Shown one piece after another: positions 44,863-53,622 of a DNA stretch of 64,000 nucleotides. The notes below the pieces were generated by a model, which searched no databases, was not told the DNA's origin, and worked only from the letters and a program-made list of their open reading frames with translations. Every line of letters starts with the position of its first letter. Within the stretch, counting starts at the first letter, position 1. The stretch comes from Spirochaetales bacterium (GTDB lineage: Bacteria; Spirochaetota; Spirochaetia; Treponematales; Treponemataceae): the NCBI GenBank assembly GCA_029098225.1, contig JAQXNX010000024.1, forward strand, positions 122,671 through 186,670, written 5' to 3'. A program made the translations under genes and the position numbers.

Positions 44863-45224
44863 TGGTTGCTACTTTAATTATTCTTTTATTGTTTGTTATT
44901 TTTCTTGCGTTTTTTGTTGGCAAGAATCTTGGTAATTTGTGTACCTTCTGGTTATTTAAAACCTTTGAAAATATTCCTGTTGCTGTTTTAGTTTTAATTG
45001 CCTTTGGTGCGGGAATTGTCTGTTCAATTTTATTTGTTTTGATTGCAAAAATTCGGGCGGCATCAACTGCAGATTTAAATGCTCAGATTGAAAATCAGAA
45101 AATTAAGCTGGCAAAAAAGAATTCTAAGCTTGAAAAACAGGCCGAAAAGGTTCATTCAAAACTAAAAAGAAAAGAAAAAAATGTTTCTGTAGCGCAGGAA
45201 AATAATGCCGATAATAAAGAATAA
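44859..45224 (+). CDS. LapA-like two-helix membrane protein with coiled-coil tail
   Basis: 121 residues from the ATG at 44859, which follows AAGGAG in the second leader copy; the longer frame from 44763 reads through palindromes and is not credible. Two transmembrane helices (~4-22 and ~38-62) flank GKNLGNLCTFWLFKTFENIPV, a layout like LapA (LPS assembly protein A domain). A Lys/Glu-rich coiled-coil tail follows (~70-121). Its stop overlaps the start of the next gene by one base, so the two are coupled. Since Treponema lacks classical LPS, an envelope-scaffold role is more likely; the function is not established. Confidence 0.7.
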   Translation: MMVATLIILLLFVIFLAFFVGKNLGNLCTFWLFKTFENIPVAVLVLIAFGAGIVCSILFVLIAKIRAASTADLNAQIENQKIKLAKKNSKLEKQAEKVHSKLKRKEKNVSVAQENNADNKE

Positions 45225-46210
45225 TGAAAAAGCTCATATTTTTTATTTTATTAACCATTTTTATATCTGTAAGTTTTTATGCAGAAGCAACAGCTAAATT
45301 TATAACTACCGAAGCCGCAAAAAAAGAAAGTGTAGAAGAGTCTGTAAGTTATTTAAAGGCTCAGGTTGCAAAACTTACCGTACCTGCAGAAAAACGTGCT
45401 GTTTATATTTTTCTTGCTTCTTTGCAGGAGCAGCTGGCTTTATATGAAGATGCTCAAAAATCTTATGCACAGGCAGCTGCAATTTCAAGCGGAGATGCAG
45501 AAGGAATGCCTAAACGTTCAAATGAACAGATAGTCTTAGATGCTGTCCGATGTGCCTTAAGCAGCGGAGATTATGCAACAGCAGACAGCTATTTAAATTC
45601 TGCCGTAAGAAATTCAAAAAACACAGAAATTCAGGCACTTATAAAGCTTTATACACAGTGGAGTGCACTGTGCCGTGCTGAAACTTCGGAAGATTTAAAT
45701 GAACCTGTAGTTATGCTTCAAGCTTATTTAAAACTTGATAATCTTATTTCTATAAGACCACAGATTCTTTTAACTCTCTGGTATATCACTGGTGATAATT
45801 CTTATGCAAATCAGCTTTCAAAAGCTTTTCCGTCTTCTATAGAAACAGCTATTGTAAAAGGCGATGTACAGCTGCTTCCAACACCATTCTGGTTCTTTGT
45901 TCCAAAGCTTGGAGAGGCTGTTGCAGACAGCGGAAGTTTTACTTCTACCCATACAGTTTCTGCTGCTTCTTCGGAAGAGAATTCTAAAGCAGCTAAATTT
46001 ACAAAATATCAGCTTGGACTTTTTAGAACAGAAAGTAATGCAAGACTTCTGGCAGATGAGGTTGCTAAAAAAGGCTTTGATTCTTATATAACAACTGAAA
46101 CCCGGGCAAGTGGAACAACTTATTATATTGTTCTTGTAAGAGAAAATGCACAGGGAAATGTTGCAGACCGACTTAGAAGCGCAGGTTACGATTGTTACGG
46201 AGTAGATTAA
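45224..46210 (+). CDS. Exported TPR-like protein with C-terminal SPOR domain
   Basis: 328 residues. A signal peptide ends around FYAEA. Residues ~30-215 are helical and TPR-like (YIFLASLQEQLALYEDAQKSYAQAAAI, ALSSGDYATADSYLNSA). The last ~70 residues are a SPOR domain (YQLGLFRTESNARLLADEVAKKG, then TTYYIVLV), which binds denuded peptidoglycan at division sites. It is translationally coupled to the LapA-like gene. The pair probably works on cell-wall or division-site organisation (inference). Its end overlaps the convergent lipoprotein gene by four bases. Confidence 0.82.
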   Translation: MKKLIFFILLTIFISVSFYAEATAKFITTEAAKKESVEESVSYLKAQVAKLTVPAEKRAVYIFLASLQEQLALYEDAQKSYAQAAAISSGDAEGMPKRSNEQIVLDAVRCALSSGDYATADSYLNSAVRNSKNTEIQALIKLYTQWSALCRAETSEDLNEPVVMLQAYLKLDNLISIRPQILLTLWYITGDNSYANQLSKAFPSSIETAIVKGDVQLLPTPFWFFVPKLGEAVADSGSFTSTHTVSAASSEENSKAAKFTKYQLGLFRTESNARLLADEVAKKGFDSYITTETRASGTTYYIVLVRENAQGNVADRLRSAGYDCYGVD

Positions 46211-46863
46211 AATTCAATATCTGAAACATCAAGATAAAAATAAGAAACTCCGTCTTCAAATTCTGTAACAGTAAATTTTCCGGTAATGATTATTTCCTGT
46301 TCAAGTGCAGGATAATCATCCGGATAAATATGATTTCCCTGCCAGATAAATTCAACTCCGGTTTCGCAGCAGGCTGTAGCATCGGGGATGATTATTGCAT
46401 AATACCTTTCATCAGAAAGATCATCTTCAAATACGCGGAAGTTTCCCTTTACGCGAATCCATTTTCCAATAAAATCTTCTGGTTCTACAACCATATTAAA
46501 TACAGTTGCATAAATAATTGTTTTTGAAGCTTTGGTTAAATCAATATCAATTTTTTTTGATGCAGTATTGCCCGAGTTTGATGCATAAATATTTGTTCCT
46601 GGAGCGTTAATGTTTGCGAGCGGAACATTAATATTTGTTGTCGGTGCATTAATGTCTGCAACCAAAGCGTTCATATTTTCTGCACGCGATGTAATGTTTT
46701 CTGCCGAAGCGTTTATGATTTCTGCTGAAGTATTATTATTTTCTGTCAGCGCGTAAATATCTTCTGTCTGAGCGCTAATGCTTTTTGAAGCAGAACTTTT
46801 ACTGCATGAAAGAATCAGAAAAAATAAAGCTGATAAAAAATTAATTAATATTTTTCTTTTCAT
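46207..46863 (-). CDS. Small lipoprotein coupled to a metal ABC permease; seven-residue repeats
   Basis: 218 residues from the ATG at 46863, which overlaps the permease stop (ATGA). Lipobox LILSC is near residue 20. Residues ~30-95 contain degenerate seven-residue repeats rich in Asn and Ala (AENITSR, AENMNAL, VADINAP, LANINAP). The C-terminal ~110 residues form an apparent beta-barrel/OB-like domain with a cysteine pair (DATACCETGVEFIW) and acidic patches. It is too short for a cluster-9 zinc/manganese-binding protein. Its coupling to znuBC-type genes suggests metal handling or delivery. I recognise no named family with confidence. Confidence 0.7.
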   Translation of the reverse strand: MKRKILINFLSALFFLILSCSKSSASKSISAQTEDIYALTENNNTSAEIINASAENITSRAENMNALVADINAPTTNINVPLANINAPGTNIYASNSGNTASKKIDIDLTKASKTIIYATVFNMVVEPEDFIGKWIRVKGNFRVFEDDLSDERYYAIIIPDATACCETGVEFIWQGNHIYPDDYPALEQEIIITGKFTVTEFEDGVSYFYLDVSDIEF

Positions 46864-47753
46864 AAAAATTTTCCAACTATTGTACATATAATAAATGCTG
46901 CCAAATCAGTTGCTACGATTGTACTTCCTACAGGGGTTCCCTGCAATATGGAAATAATTAATCCTGTTACAGAACATAACACAGAAATAACTGCCGAAGA
47001 AATTGTAACAGCTTTAAAACTTTTAAATAATTTCATTGAGCATAGCGCAGGAAAAATTACTAGGGCCGAAATTAGCAGAGAGCCTACAAGATTCATAGCA
47101 AGTACAACTATAATTGCTATGATTATTGCAATAAACAGATTATAAACCTGAGCTTTAGTTCCTACAGCAGTTGCAAAGGCTTCATCAAAGGTTACTGCAA
47201 ATATTTTATTATAAAATACTACGAATAATACAATCATTAATATAGAAAGAATCGTGCATAACCATACATCTTTTTTTGTAAGAGTTAAAATAGAAGTTGA
47301 ACCAAAAAGTGTACTGCATACATCGCCAGAAAGATTTGATGAAGTATTGAAGCGGTTCATTAACAGATATCCTATTGCCAGTGAAGAAACAGAAATCATA
47401 GCTATTGCAGCATCGCCCTTTATTTTTTTTGAATTTGAATTTCCGCTTTTTAAGAGAATTATTGCTGAAATAATTGTAACTGCTAAAACAAGCGGCATAT
47501 TGCTGGAAAAATCAATTTTTAATGTAAAGCTTTCTGAAAATTTTATTACAAAAGGTTTTACACTTGCTTTTAAAACTGAAGCAATACAAATTCCACCAAA
47601 TGCAACATGTGAAAGTCCGTCGCTTATAAAAGAAAAGCGCTTAAGGACCAATGTAACTCCAAGTAGAGAAGAGCAGAGAGAAATCAAGATACCTGTAATG
47701 AAGGCGTATCTGACCATTTCATAATTAAAGTATTGAATTAAGGTGTCTATCAT
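46860..47753 (-). CDS. Zinc/manganese-type ABC transporter permease (ZnuB/TroC family)
   Basis: 297 residues from the ATG at 47753, which overlaps the ATPase gene by 29 bases; the frame extends to 47789 without a better site. Eight or nine hydrophobic helices with family motifs: LVLKRFSFISDGLSHVAFGGI near the N-terminus, AFATAVGTKAQVYNLF and LVGSLLISALVIFPAL. It imports a divalent cation together with the ATPase. No solute-binding protein gene (ZnuA/TroA) lies next to it here. Which metal is carried cannot be told from the sequence. Confidence 0.9.
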   Translation of the reverse strand: MIDTLIQYFNYEMVRYAFITGILISLCSSLLGVTLVLKRFSFISDGLSHVAFGGICIASVLKASVKPFVIKFSESFTLKIDFSSNMPLVLAVTIISAIILLKSGNSNSKKIKGDAAIAMISVSSLAIGYLLMNRFNTSSNLSGDVCSTLFGSTSILTLTKKDVWLCTILSILMIVLFVVFYNKIFAVTFDEAFATAVGTKAQVYNLFIAIIIAIIVVLAMNLVGSLLISALVIFPALCSMKLFKSFKAVTISSAVISVLCSVTGLIISILQGTPVGSTIVATDLAAFIICTIVGKFL

Positions 47754-48405
47754 AATCTTTTTTTTCTCCAAAAAACATTTTACTGCCAATTTCTAAAATT
47801 TTATTTGCGTATTTTAAAGCACAGCTTGTGTCATGGGTAATCATAATTATAGTTATTCCCTGATTATTCAATTCTTTAATCAGTTCATACATTTCATTTG
47901 TCGCTGCAGGATCCAGACCTGTAACAGGTTCATCAAGCAGAATCATTTTATTTGTAGCGCACAAAGCTCTGGCAAGTAAAACTCTTTGCTGCTGGCCGCC
48001 GGATAATTCTCTGTAACTGCGTCGTGCTAAATTATCAATTCCAAGCAGCTGCATGTTTTTCAATGCTTCAGCTTTTTCTTTTTTTGAGTAAAAAGGTCTT
48101 CCATTCATTTTGGACTGAAAACCAGAAATTACAATTTCTTTTACGCTGGCCGGAAAATCCTTTTGAACGTCTGTCTGCTGAGGAAGATAGCCAATCTGAT
48201 TTTTTTCAATTCCGTTAAGAAATTTTATTTTTCCATCAATGGGTTTTAAAAGTCCCAGCAGGGTTTTCATCAGAGTTGTTTTTCCAGATCCATTTTCTCC
48301 GATAATGCAAAGATAGTCACCTTCTTCTATATAAAAGTTCAGATTTTGTAAAATTATTTTTGAATCGTAACCGAGAGTTACATTATCTGCTGTAATCTGG
48401 ATCAT
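47725..48405 (-). CDS. Zinc/manganese-type ABC transporter ATPase (ZnuC/TroB family)
   Basis: 226 residues. Walker A is GENGSGKTT (~36-44), signature LSGGQQQRVLLARAL, Walker B MILLDEPVTGLD, switch His in MITHDTS. The motif LGYLPQQ-like segment (IGYLPQQTDVQKDFPASVKEIV) is typical of metal-transport ATPases. AGGAG lies seven bases before the ATG, and tsaD ends 36 bases upstream, so the whole minus-strand series may be one transcript. It energises the permease that overlaps its 3' end. Confidence 0.92.
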   Translation of the reverse strand: MIQITADNVTLGYDSKIILQNLNFYIEEGDYLCIIGENGSGKTTLMKTLLGLLKPIDGKIKFLNGIEKNQIGYLPQQTDVQKDFPASVKEIVISGFQSKMNGRPFYSKKEKAEALKNMQLLGIDNLARRSYRELSGGQQQRVLLARALCATNKMILLDEPVTGLDPAATNEMYELIKELNNQGITIIMITHDTSCALKYANKILEIGSKMFFGEKKDYDRHLNSIL

Positions 48406-48441
48406 ATTATTTCTCCTGCAGAAAAAAAGTCTGGCAAATTT

Positions 48442-49476
48442 TTATTTTTTATTGTGACGAACCTGTTCCAATCCGCGCTTAAATTGTGGAATTCTTGCGC
48501 AGGTTACTGTATTCCAGTCGCTTCTGTCGCCGCGCTGTAAAAAGTGGTAGGCCACTCCGGCAATCATTGCACCATTGTCGCCGCAAAGCTTGAGAGGTGG
48601 AAATATGCAGTTTAAGTCTTTTCGTTCAGAAAGCATTTCCCGCAATCTTGAATTTGCTGCAACTCCTCCTCCGCAGACTACTGTTTTTAGACCTGTATCA
48701 TCGGCTGCACGCAAAAGTTTTCCAACAAGAGTTTTAATTGCAGTTTCCTGAAAAGCTGCGCACATGTTTTCTGTTGAATGTTCATAACCCGGCTGCCAGA
48801 ATAAATCGCATTGGTGAATTACTGCTGTTTTTAAGCCGGAAAAAGAAACATCATAACGGTGCTGTTCTTCATCTAGTTTTGGAACAGGAAATTTTGCCGC
48901 TGCAGGATCTCCTTTTTTAGCAAGGTTATCTATAATAACTCCTCCGGGGTAACCTAATCCATAAAACTTGGCAACTTTATCAAAAGCTTCTCCAACAGAA
49001 TCATCTACTGTAGTTCCCAGAATTTCCAGATCGTCAAAATTATTTACCTTGCAGATAATTGAATGTCCGCCGCTAACAAGCAGTCCCAAAAAAGGATACT
49101 TAACCGGCGTTTGCAGCTGAGCTGCATAAAGGTGCCCCAGCATATGGTTAATTGCAATAAATGGTTTGTTAGTTGCCCATGCCAGAGTTTTTCCAAAAGT
49201 AAAACCAACTAAAAGAGAGCCCATAAGTCCAGGTCTGTTAGTTGCGGCTATCGCATCAACTTCGTCAAGAGAAATTTTTGCTTCTGTCAGAGCTTGCTTA
49301 ACAACTGGTAAAATCCATTCTGCATGTTTTCGGCTGGCAATTTCTGGAACGACACCTTTGTAAATCTGATGAAAAGGAATTTGAGTTGCAACAACATTAC
49401 TTAAAATTGTTTTCCCATCTTCTACAATTGCGCATGCTGTTTCATCGCAGCTGCTTTCTATTCCTAATACCTTCAT
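48442..49476 (-). CDS. tsaD: tRNA N6-threonylcarbamoyladenosine transferase TsaD
   Basis: 344 residues, normal for bacterial TsaD (formerly Gcp). It opens with VLGIESSCDETACAIVEDG. The iron-binding His-x3-His is in NHMLGHLYAA. SGGHS and the C-terminal VCGGGVAANSRLREML and CGDNGAMIAGVAYH segments form the ASKHA-fold nucleotide site. It transfers threonylcarbamoyl to A37 of ANN-decoding tRNAs with TsaB and TsaE, which are not in this window. GAGGA precedes the ATG by six bases. It lies between the deacetylase-like gene and the metal transporter. Confidence 0.97.
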   Translation of the reverse strand: MKVLGIESSCDETACAIVEDGKTILSNVVATQIPFHQIYKGVVPEIASRKHAEWILPVVKQALTEAKISLDEVDAIAATNRPGLMGSLLVGFTFGKTLAWATNKPFIAINHMLGHLYAAQLQTPVKYPFLGLLVSGGHSIICKVNNFDDLEILGTTVDDSVGEAFDKVAKFYGLGYPGGVIIDNLAKKGDPAAAKFPVPKLDEEQHRYDVSFSGLKTAVIHQCDLFWQPGYEHSTENMCAAFQETAIKTLVGKLLRAADDTGLKTVVCGGGVAANSRLREMLSERKDLNCIFPPLKLCGDNGAMIAGVAYHFLQRGDRSDWNTVTCARIPQFKRGLEQVRHNKK

Positions 49477-49491
49477 TGTTTCCTCGTCTAT

Positions 49492-49521
49492 GTCATTCTC
49501 GGATTTGCTCCGACAATCTAG
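49492..49521. repeat. Short interspersed palindromic motif between tsaD and the deacetylase gene
   Basis: A GTCATTCTCGGA...TCCGACAATCTAG motif with TCGGA/TCCGA arms around TTTGC. It resembles the widespread GTCATTC...GAATCT type of intergenic palindrome. Its end includes the stop codon of the upstream gene. Confidence 0.45.
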
Positions 49522-50780
49522 TTCTTCTTAGCCTTTGACTTGCTTACCGTACTGAATGTATAGCCCAAAGCTTTAAGCTCCGGATAAACGTCTTGTAAAA
49601 ATTCCGGCAGAAAATCTGCGCTCCAGATATGGCCTATCATTATAACGCTTCCATTTTTATTTGCAAGGTCCAGCCCTTTTTTTAGTTCAGAAAGTGCATT
49701 CGCTGTAGTCTTTTCATTATCAAGAAAAATGTTTCTTTCATAGTAAGAATAGCCCAGTTCACCAGCTACATATGGCACCTTTGTTTCAACATTTGTCCGG
49801 CTGTCAAGAAAATAAATTCCTTCCTGTGAACAGAACTGCATAATGACAGCCATTTTTTCTGCATCAGCGGTAATTGCAGAACCTTCATGATTATTCATTC
49901 CGGAAATTGGTCCCACTTCATTTATATTAGTAAACAGAATTGTCTTAATTTCTTCATCGGACATTCCGGGCTTAATTGCTCCTGGTCCTGGATTAACACT
50001 TGCGCTTACAGACTGCATAGGCTGATGAAGTATAACTTCGTTTCCAGAAGCACGAACCTTTGCTGCTGTTTCTTTTGAATAAGCTATCTGCGGGAGTACG
50101 GCAACTGTTATAGGAAATGGCAGGTTTAGAAAAGGAGCCAGATGAGAAAGATTTTGTCCTCCGTCATCAAAAACAAAGATTAACTGAGCATTATTTTTTG
50201 CTGCAGGAAAATTATATGTATTTTTTTGTGGTTCATTTTTTTTATCAATTACTGCAGTACTATCTTTTTTTTCTTCTTTTTTGCTCTGCTCTTCAGCAGG
50301 CTTTTGTGGTTCAGTTTTTTTTGGAGTTTCTTTTGAAGGAGTTTCCGGCTTTTGTGTTTCGGATTTTTTTGAATCTGATTTTTTTTCTGTTGCTTCTGTT
50401 TTTTTTGCTTCTTCTTTTTTCATTTCTGATTTTTTTTCAGTATTTTCTGTTTTCTTTGCTGCAGTTTTTTCTTCAGTCTTTTTAATTTCTTCTTTTTTTA
50501 CTTCGCTTTCTGTCTTCTTTTCTGTGTTATCTTCTTCAAAACGCTCTGTCATTGACTGTGCAACTTTTGAGTCTGGAGTTTTGATTGTTGTATAAAGAAG
50601 AAGTCCCATACAGATTGTAATAATAGCTATGCAAAATATAATTGCCTTGTATGCGGGAATATAAACCTTAGGCTTCTTTGACGTGCGTCGTGATGTTGTT
50701 CTTTTAGAACTTGTTTTTCTTGTTGCTTTACCGGATGTTCTTCCTGTTGTTCTTTTTTGAGGCATATAATATTTTATCAT
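49518..50780 (-). CDS. Divergent polysaccharide deacetylase (DUF610/YibQ family), membrane-anchored
   Basis: 420 residues. A basic N-terminus (RTTGRTSGKATRKTSSKRT) precedes a transmembrane helix (~48-66). A long Lys/Glu/Thr-rich linker follows (~70-195; many EKK and KTE units). The C-terminal catalytic-type domain (~200-415) has LIFVFDDGGQNL, VLPQIAYS, EVILHQPMQS, GMNNHEGS and FLDSRTN, typical of the divergent deacetylase family. It should act in the periplasm on a glycan. The start is uncertain: ATGs at 50780 and 50765 are in frame and neither has a clear ribosome site. The linker is very A-rich and of low complexity. Confidence 0.85.
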   Translation of the reverse strand: MIKYYMPQKRTTGRTSGKATRKTSSKRTTSRRTSKKPKVYIPAYKAIIFCIAIITICMGLLLYTTIKTPDSKVAQSMTERFEEDNTEKKTESEVKKEEIKKTEEKTAAKKTENTEKKSEMKKEEAKKTEATEKKSDSKKSETQKPETPSKETPKKTEPQKPAEEQSKKEEKKDSTAVIDKKNEPQKNTYNFPAAKNNAQLIFVFDDGGQNLSHLAPFLNLPFPITVAVLPQIAYSKETAAKVRASGNEVILHQPMQSVSASVNPGPGAIKPGMSDEEIKTILFTNINEVGPISGMNNHEGSAITADAEKMAVIMQFCSQEGIYFLDSRTNVETKVPYVAGELGYSYYERNIFLDNEKTTANALSELKKGLDLANKNGSVIMIGHIWSADFLPEFLQDVYPELKALGYTFSTVSKSKAKKN

Positions 50781-50948
50781 TTTATAAGATTTTTGTCATT
50801 TATGTACAAAAGAGCCTGCCTGGAAATTATTTTTGCGCCATATATGTACAATCAGTTTTATGTTCTTCCGGCCTTTTCTATTTACGATTCTTAATTTCTA
50901 ATATATAATTTAGCCATAAAAAATAATTATAAAAAGTAGGATGTAAAA

Positions 50949-51875
50949 ATGACAATTGAAAAAATTATTGAAAAAAATAAGAAAACTGCTGAGAAAATTT
51001 CCACAAAAATGATGACCAGCCCGGTCGAAAAAGATCTTGAAAAAATCAGTGTACAGGAATTAATTGCTGTAATTCAAAAAGCAGTTGAAATTAAAAACAA
51101 TGTTTCTGTTGAACAAAGTTTTATTAATCAATTTGAATTCTGTCAGAAATATCTTGTAGAAAAAGTCAGTAAGCTTGAAAAGTTTTATTATTTTATTGAT
51201 AAAATTACCAGCTGCCCGTATCTTTCTGATGATGATGATCTTTATTGTTTCAGTCAGAAAGAAATTGCTGAATATGCACAGGATTATTATCTTCAGCAGT
51301 TAAGAAACTGGGAAATTAAATCTGTAAAAACTGATGAAATTGTTAATTTTCTTTCGGATTGTTATAACTGTTTTGGAGCTAAATCTTTTATAATAGATAA
51401 TGGCGCAAATTATATTCGCCTGGAAATAGAAAAATTTGGCGTTCAGGAAGATAAAGAAAATTTTTATAATGCAAAATATTTTAATACACTATTAAAACTG
51501 GATGAAGAAATTTACTGGCGTGCAATGTATCCTGAAAAGGTCTTAATATCACGCCAGAAAGAAAATAACATGATTATTGCATTCAATGAATCAAAGCTTT
51601 TTGTTCCATATAAAAAAGACAGTCAGGAATGTGAAATTTTTACCAAAAAAAATAGCAGTGCAGAAGATAGTTATATTCCGGTTTTTACGGATATGAAAGA
51701 ATTTTCAAAAACCTATAACAAAGATGATTACGATATAAAGACATTAAAATCTACAGAATTAAAGGAAATTGCAAAATTTCCGCTGGTAGTAAATCCGGGC
51801 TCTGTTTGTTTTGGGGTAAGCTTAAAAATGCTTTCTCAATTAGTTATGATTTATGAAACTGAATTAAAAAAATAA
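50949..51875 (+). CDS. SseB-like domain protein of unknown function
   Basis: 308 residues; TAGGA lies upstream of the ATG. The N-terminal half (~1-180) is helical, acidic and unrecognised, with a lysine-rich start and a CPYLSDDDDLYCF stretch. The C-terminal ~110 residues resemble an SseB N-terminal-type domain: FVPYKKDSQECEIF, IPVFTDMKEFSKTY and LVVNPGSVCFGVSLKML. There is no signal peptide or membrane helix, so it is expected to be cytosolic. SseB-like domains are found alone or beside secretion and regulatory genes; no such partner is visible here. A monocistronic gene. Confidence 0.7.
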   Translation: MTIEKIIEKNKKTAEKISTKMMTSPVEKDLEKISVQELIAVIQKAVEIKNNVSVEQSFINQFEFCQKYLVEKVSKLEKFYYFIDKITSCPYLSDDDDLYCFSQKEIAEYAQDYYLQQLRNWEIKSVKTDEIVNFLSDCYNCFGAKSFIIDNGANYIRLEIEKFGVQEDKENFYNAKYFNTLLKLDEEIYWRAMYPEKVLISRQKENNMIIAFNESKLFVPYKKDSQECEIFTKKNSSAEDSYIPVFTDMKEFSKTYNKDDYDIKTLKSTELKEIAKFPLVVNPGSVCFGVSLKMLSQLVMIYETELKK

Positions 51876-51937
51876 ATTTGCAGCTTTTTTGCGTTCTCTG
51901 AATTATTATTTTAATGATGATTATTAACAGGAGTTAT

Positions 51938-52789
51938 ATGAAAAAGTTTAGTTTTGTTATTTTATTTTTTTGTTTTGTTTATTGCTGCTTGTCTGCGCAA
52001 AAATCACAGAATCCAAAAACGGATGAAGAAATAAAAGCCTATCTTGTAGAAAATGGCTTTTCTGATTTTAAATTTTATTCAAATGGCGTTTATGAATTTG
52101 CAGTTGATATAATTGGCGGAAGAAGGGAAGGAAAAGGAAAATATACAGTTTCCGGCGGCTATGTAGTTTTTCAAACCTGCGATAGCCCGGAAAAGCCTTG
52201 CCGCTGGGTAGAAAATGCAAACCGTTATTATGACATGGAGTTCCCAAGCAAATATATATTAGATTTAGATAAAGTCGGATTATATTATAAAGGTGCACTG
52301 ATAAATGCTTCAGACGGTTCTGTATTCTGGTCTTATAAGGAAGCTCCTGCTTATGTAAGAATAGATTATAATGGCGAAGCTTGTATCCGTTATCCGTATT
52401 ATAATGAAGGTGTAGACGATGAATATATACTTATTCTGGAAAATCTGCGTTTAAGAGAAATGCCTTCTCTGTCTGCAAATCTTGTTACTGTATATGGTGT
52501 TGAAACCGACGTTGGATTTTATCTAGGAAACCGATCAATAGAATTAGCAGGAACAGTTGCAAGAATCCGTGCCAGAACTGTAAAAGAAGATACTATAGAT
52601 GGAATTACTGCACCATGGTATTTAATTATTGCTTATGGTTTTGACCCTATGGGATTAGAAACTAAAGAAGCCTGGGTTTTTGGCGGATATGTTCAGAAAG
52701 TAACAGCTTCAGAACGAGATAAAGTTCAGGATGCGAATAAAAATACTTTGCGTCAGTCAATATTAAAGCTTGGCGGAGAAGTTTATTAA
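51938..52789 (+). CDS. Exported protein with bacterial SH3-like domain
   Basis: 283 residues from the ATG at 51938, chosen for AGGAG five bases upstream; the frame is open from 51914. A signal peptide with a double Cys ends near CCLSAQKSQ. Cleavage could be by signal peptidase I, or by II if a Cys is modified. A short N-terminal beta domain precedes an SH3-type region (~165-270: ILENLRLREMPSLSANLV, ARIRARTVKED, APWYLIIAYG, EAWVFGGYVQ). Such domains bind cell-wall peptides. No neighbour indicates a pathway. The specific role is unknown. Confidence 0.7.
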   Translation: MKKFSFVILFFCFVYCCLSAQKSQNPKTDEEIKAYLVENGFSDFKFYSNGVYEFAVDIIGGRREGKGKYTVSGGYVVFQTCDSPEKPCRWVENANRYYDMEFPSKYILDLDKVGLYYKGALINASDGSVFWSYKEAPAYVRIDYNGEACIRYPYYNEGVDDEYILILENLRLREMPSLSANLVTVYGVETDVGFYLGNRSIELAGTVARIRARTVKEDTIDGITAPWYLIIAYGFDPMGLETKEAWVFGGYVQKVTASERDKVQDANKNTLRQSILKLGGEVY

Positions 52790-52874
52790 GCCAAAAGCAG
52801 CCGGGAGCCAGAGTTCTGTATTCTTTCAGACCATTTGGGGACTGTAGGCAAGCATTTTCTTTTTACCATATTCC

Positions 52875-52938
52875 TTGATATATTTTTCTAAATACGGTAT
52901 TTTACTATAACAAGTTTTATCGGGGATATTCCTGATAA
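52875..52938 (+). promoter_or_regulatory. Promoter and leader hairpin upstream of thrH
   Basis: TTGATA (52875-52880), a 17-base spacer and TATTTT (52898-52903) form a candidate promoter. A leader hairpin with 9-bp arms including G-U pairs lies at 52917-52938 (TTATCGGGG, loop ATAT, then TTCCTGATAA), about 30 bases before the ATG. No known riboswitch was recognised in it. Confidence 0.45.
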
Positions 52939-52966
52939 TGAATCATTAAAAATTGAGGATTTAATT

Positions 52967-53566
52967 ATGGTTATTACTTGTCTTGACCTTGAAGGTGTTC
53001 TTGTTCCAGAAATCTGGATTGCTTTTGCAGATACTGTAGGAATTCCAGAATTAAGAAAAACAACCCGCGATGAGCCTGATTATGATAAATTAATGAATTA
53101 TCGAATTCAGATTTTAAAAGAACATAATCTGGGATTAAAAGAAATTCAGGATACTATTAACAAAATTCAGCCTCTTCCTGGTGCAAAAGAATTTCTTGAT
53201 GAACTTCGTTCTTGCTGCCAGACAATTATTCTAAGCGATACATTCAGTCAGTTTGCATCTCCTCTTATGGAAAAACTTGGTCAGCCTACAATTTTCTGTA
53301 ATTCACTTGAAGTTTCAGATTCTGGTGAAATTACAGGTTATAAAATGCGCTGTGAAAACAGTAAACTTACTACTGTAAAAGCATTGCAGTCTATCGGATT
53401 TGAAACTATTGCTTCCGGCGACAGTTTTAATGATTTAGGAATGATAAAAGCTTCTAAAGCCGGATTCCTTTTCCGTTCTACAGAAAAAATTATCAAAGAT
53501 AATCCTCAGTATCCGGCCTTTACCGAATATTCAGAATTACTTGAAGCAATTAAAAAAGAACTGTAA
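52967..53566 (+). CDS. thrH: ThrH-type phosphoserine phosphatase / homoserine phosphotransferase
   Basis: 199 residues, close to the length of the Pseudomonas ThrH protein, which the N-terminus follows almost word for word (CLDLEGVLVPEIWIAFA, TTRDEPDYDKLM). HAD motif I is DLEG with nucleophile Asp7 and Glu9, motif II is LSDT, and motif III is ASGDSFND. ThrH dephosphorylates phosphoserine and can transfer the phosphate to homoserine, linking serine and threonine synthesis. It is cytosolic and monocistronic, with GAGGA ahead of the ATG. Confidence 0.92.
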   Translation: MVITCLDLEGVLVPEIWIAFADTVGIPELRKTTRDEPDYDKLMNYRIQILKEHNLGLKEIQDTINKIQPLPGAKEFLDELRSCCQTIILSDTFSQFASPLMEKLGQPTIFCNSLEVSDSGEITGYKMRCENSKLTTVKALQSIGFETIASGDSFNDLGMIKASKAGFLFRSTEKIIKDNPQYPAFTEYSELLEAIKKEL

Positions 53567-53622
53567 CCATTTTTCCTGATTTTTTGATTAATTATTTTCT
53601 CATATATTTTTCGGAGGTTTAT

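Noticed and set aside
50117..50485. Phe/Leu-rich plus-strand frames opposite the deacetylase linker
   Set aside because: These arise from the complement of AAG/GAA-rich codons in the Lys/Glu linker and lack start signals.
52800..52966. Known riboswitch ahead of thrH
   Set aside because: The leader hairpin matches no recognised aptamer consensus (SAM, lysine, glycine, TPP); only a promoter and simple stem-loop are supported.
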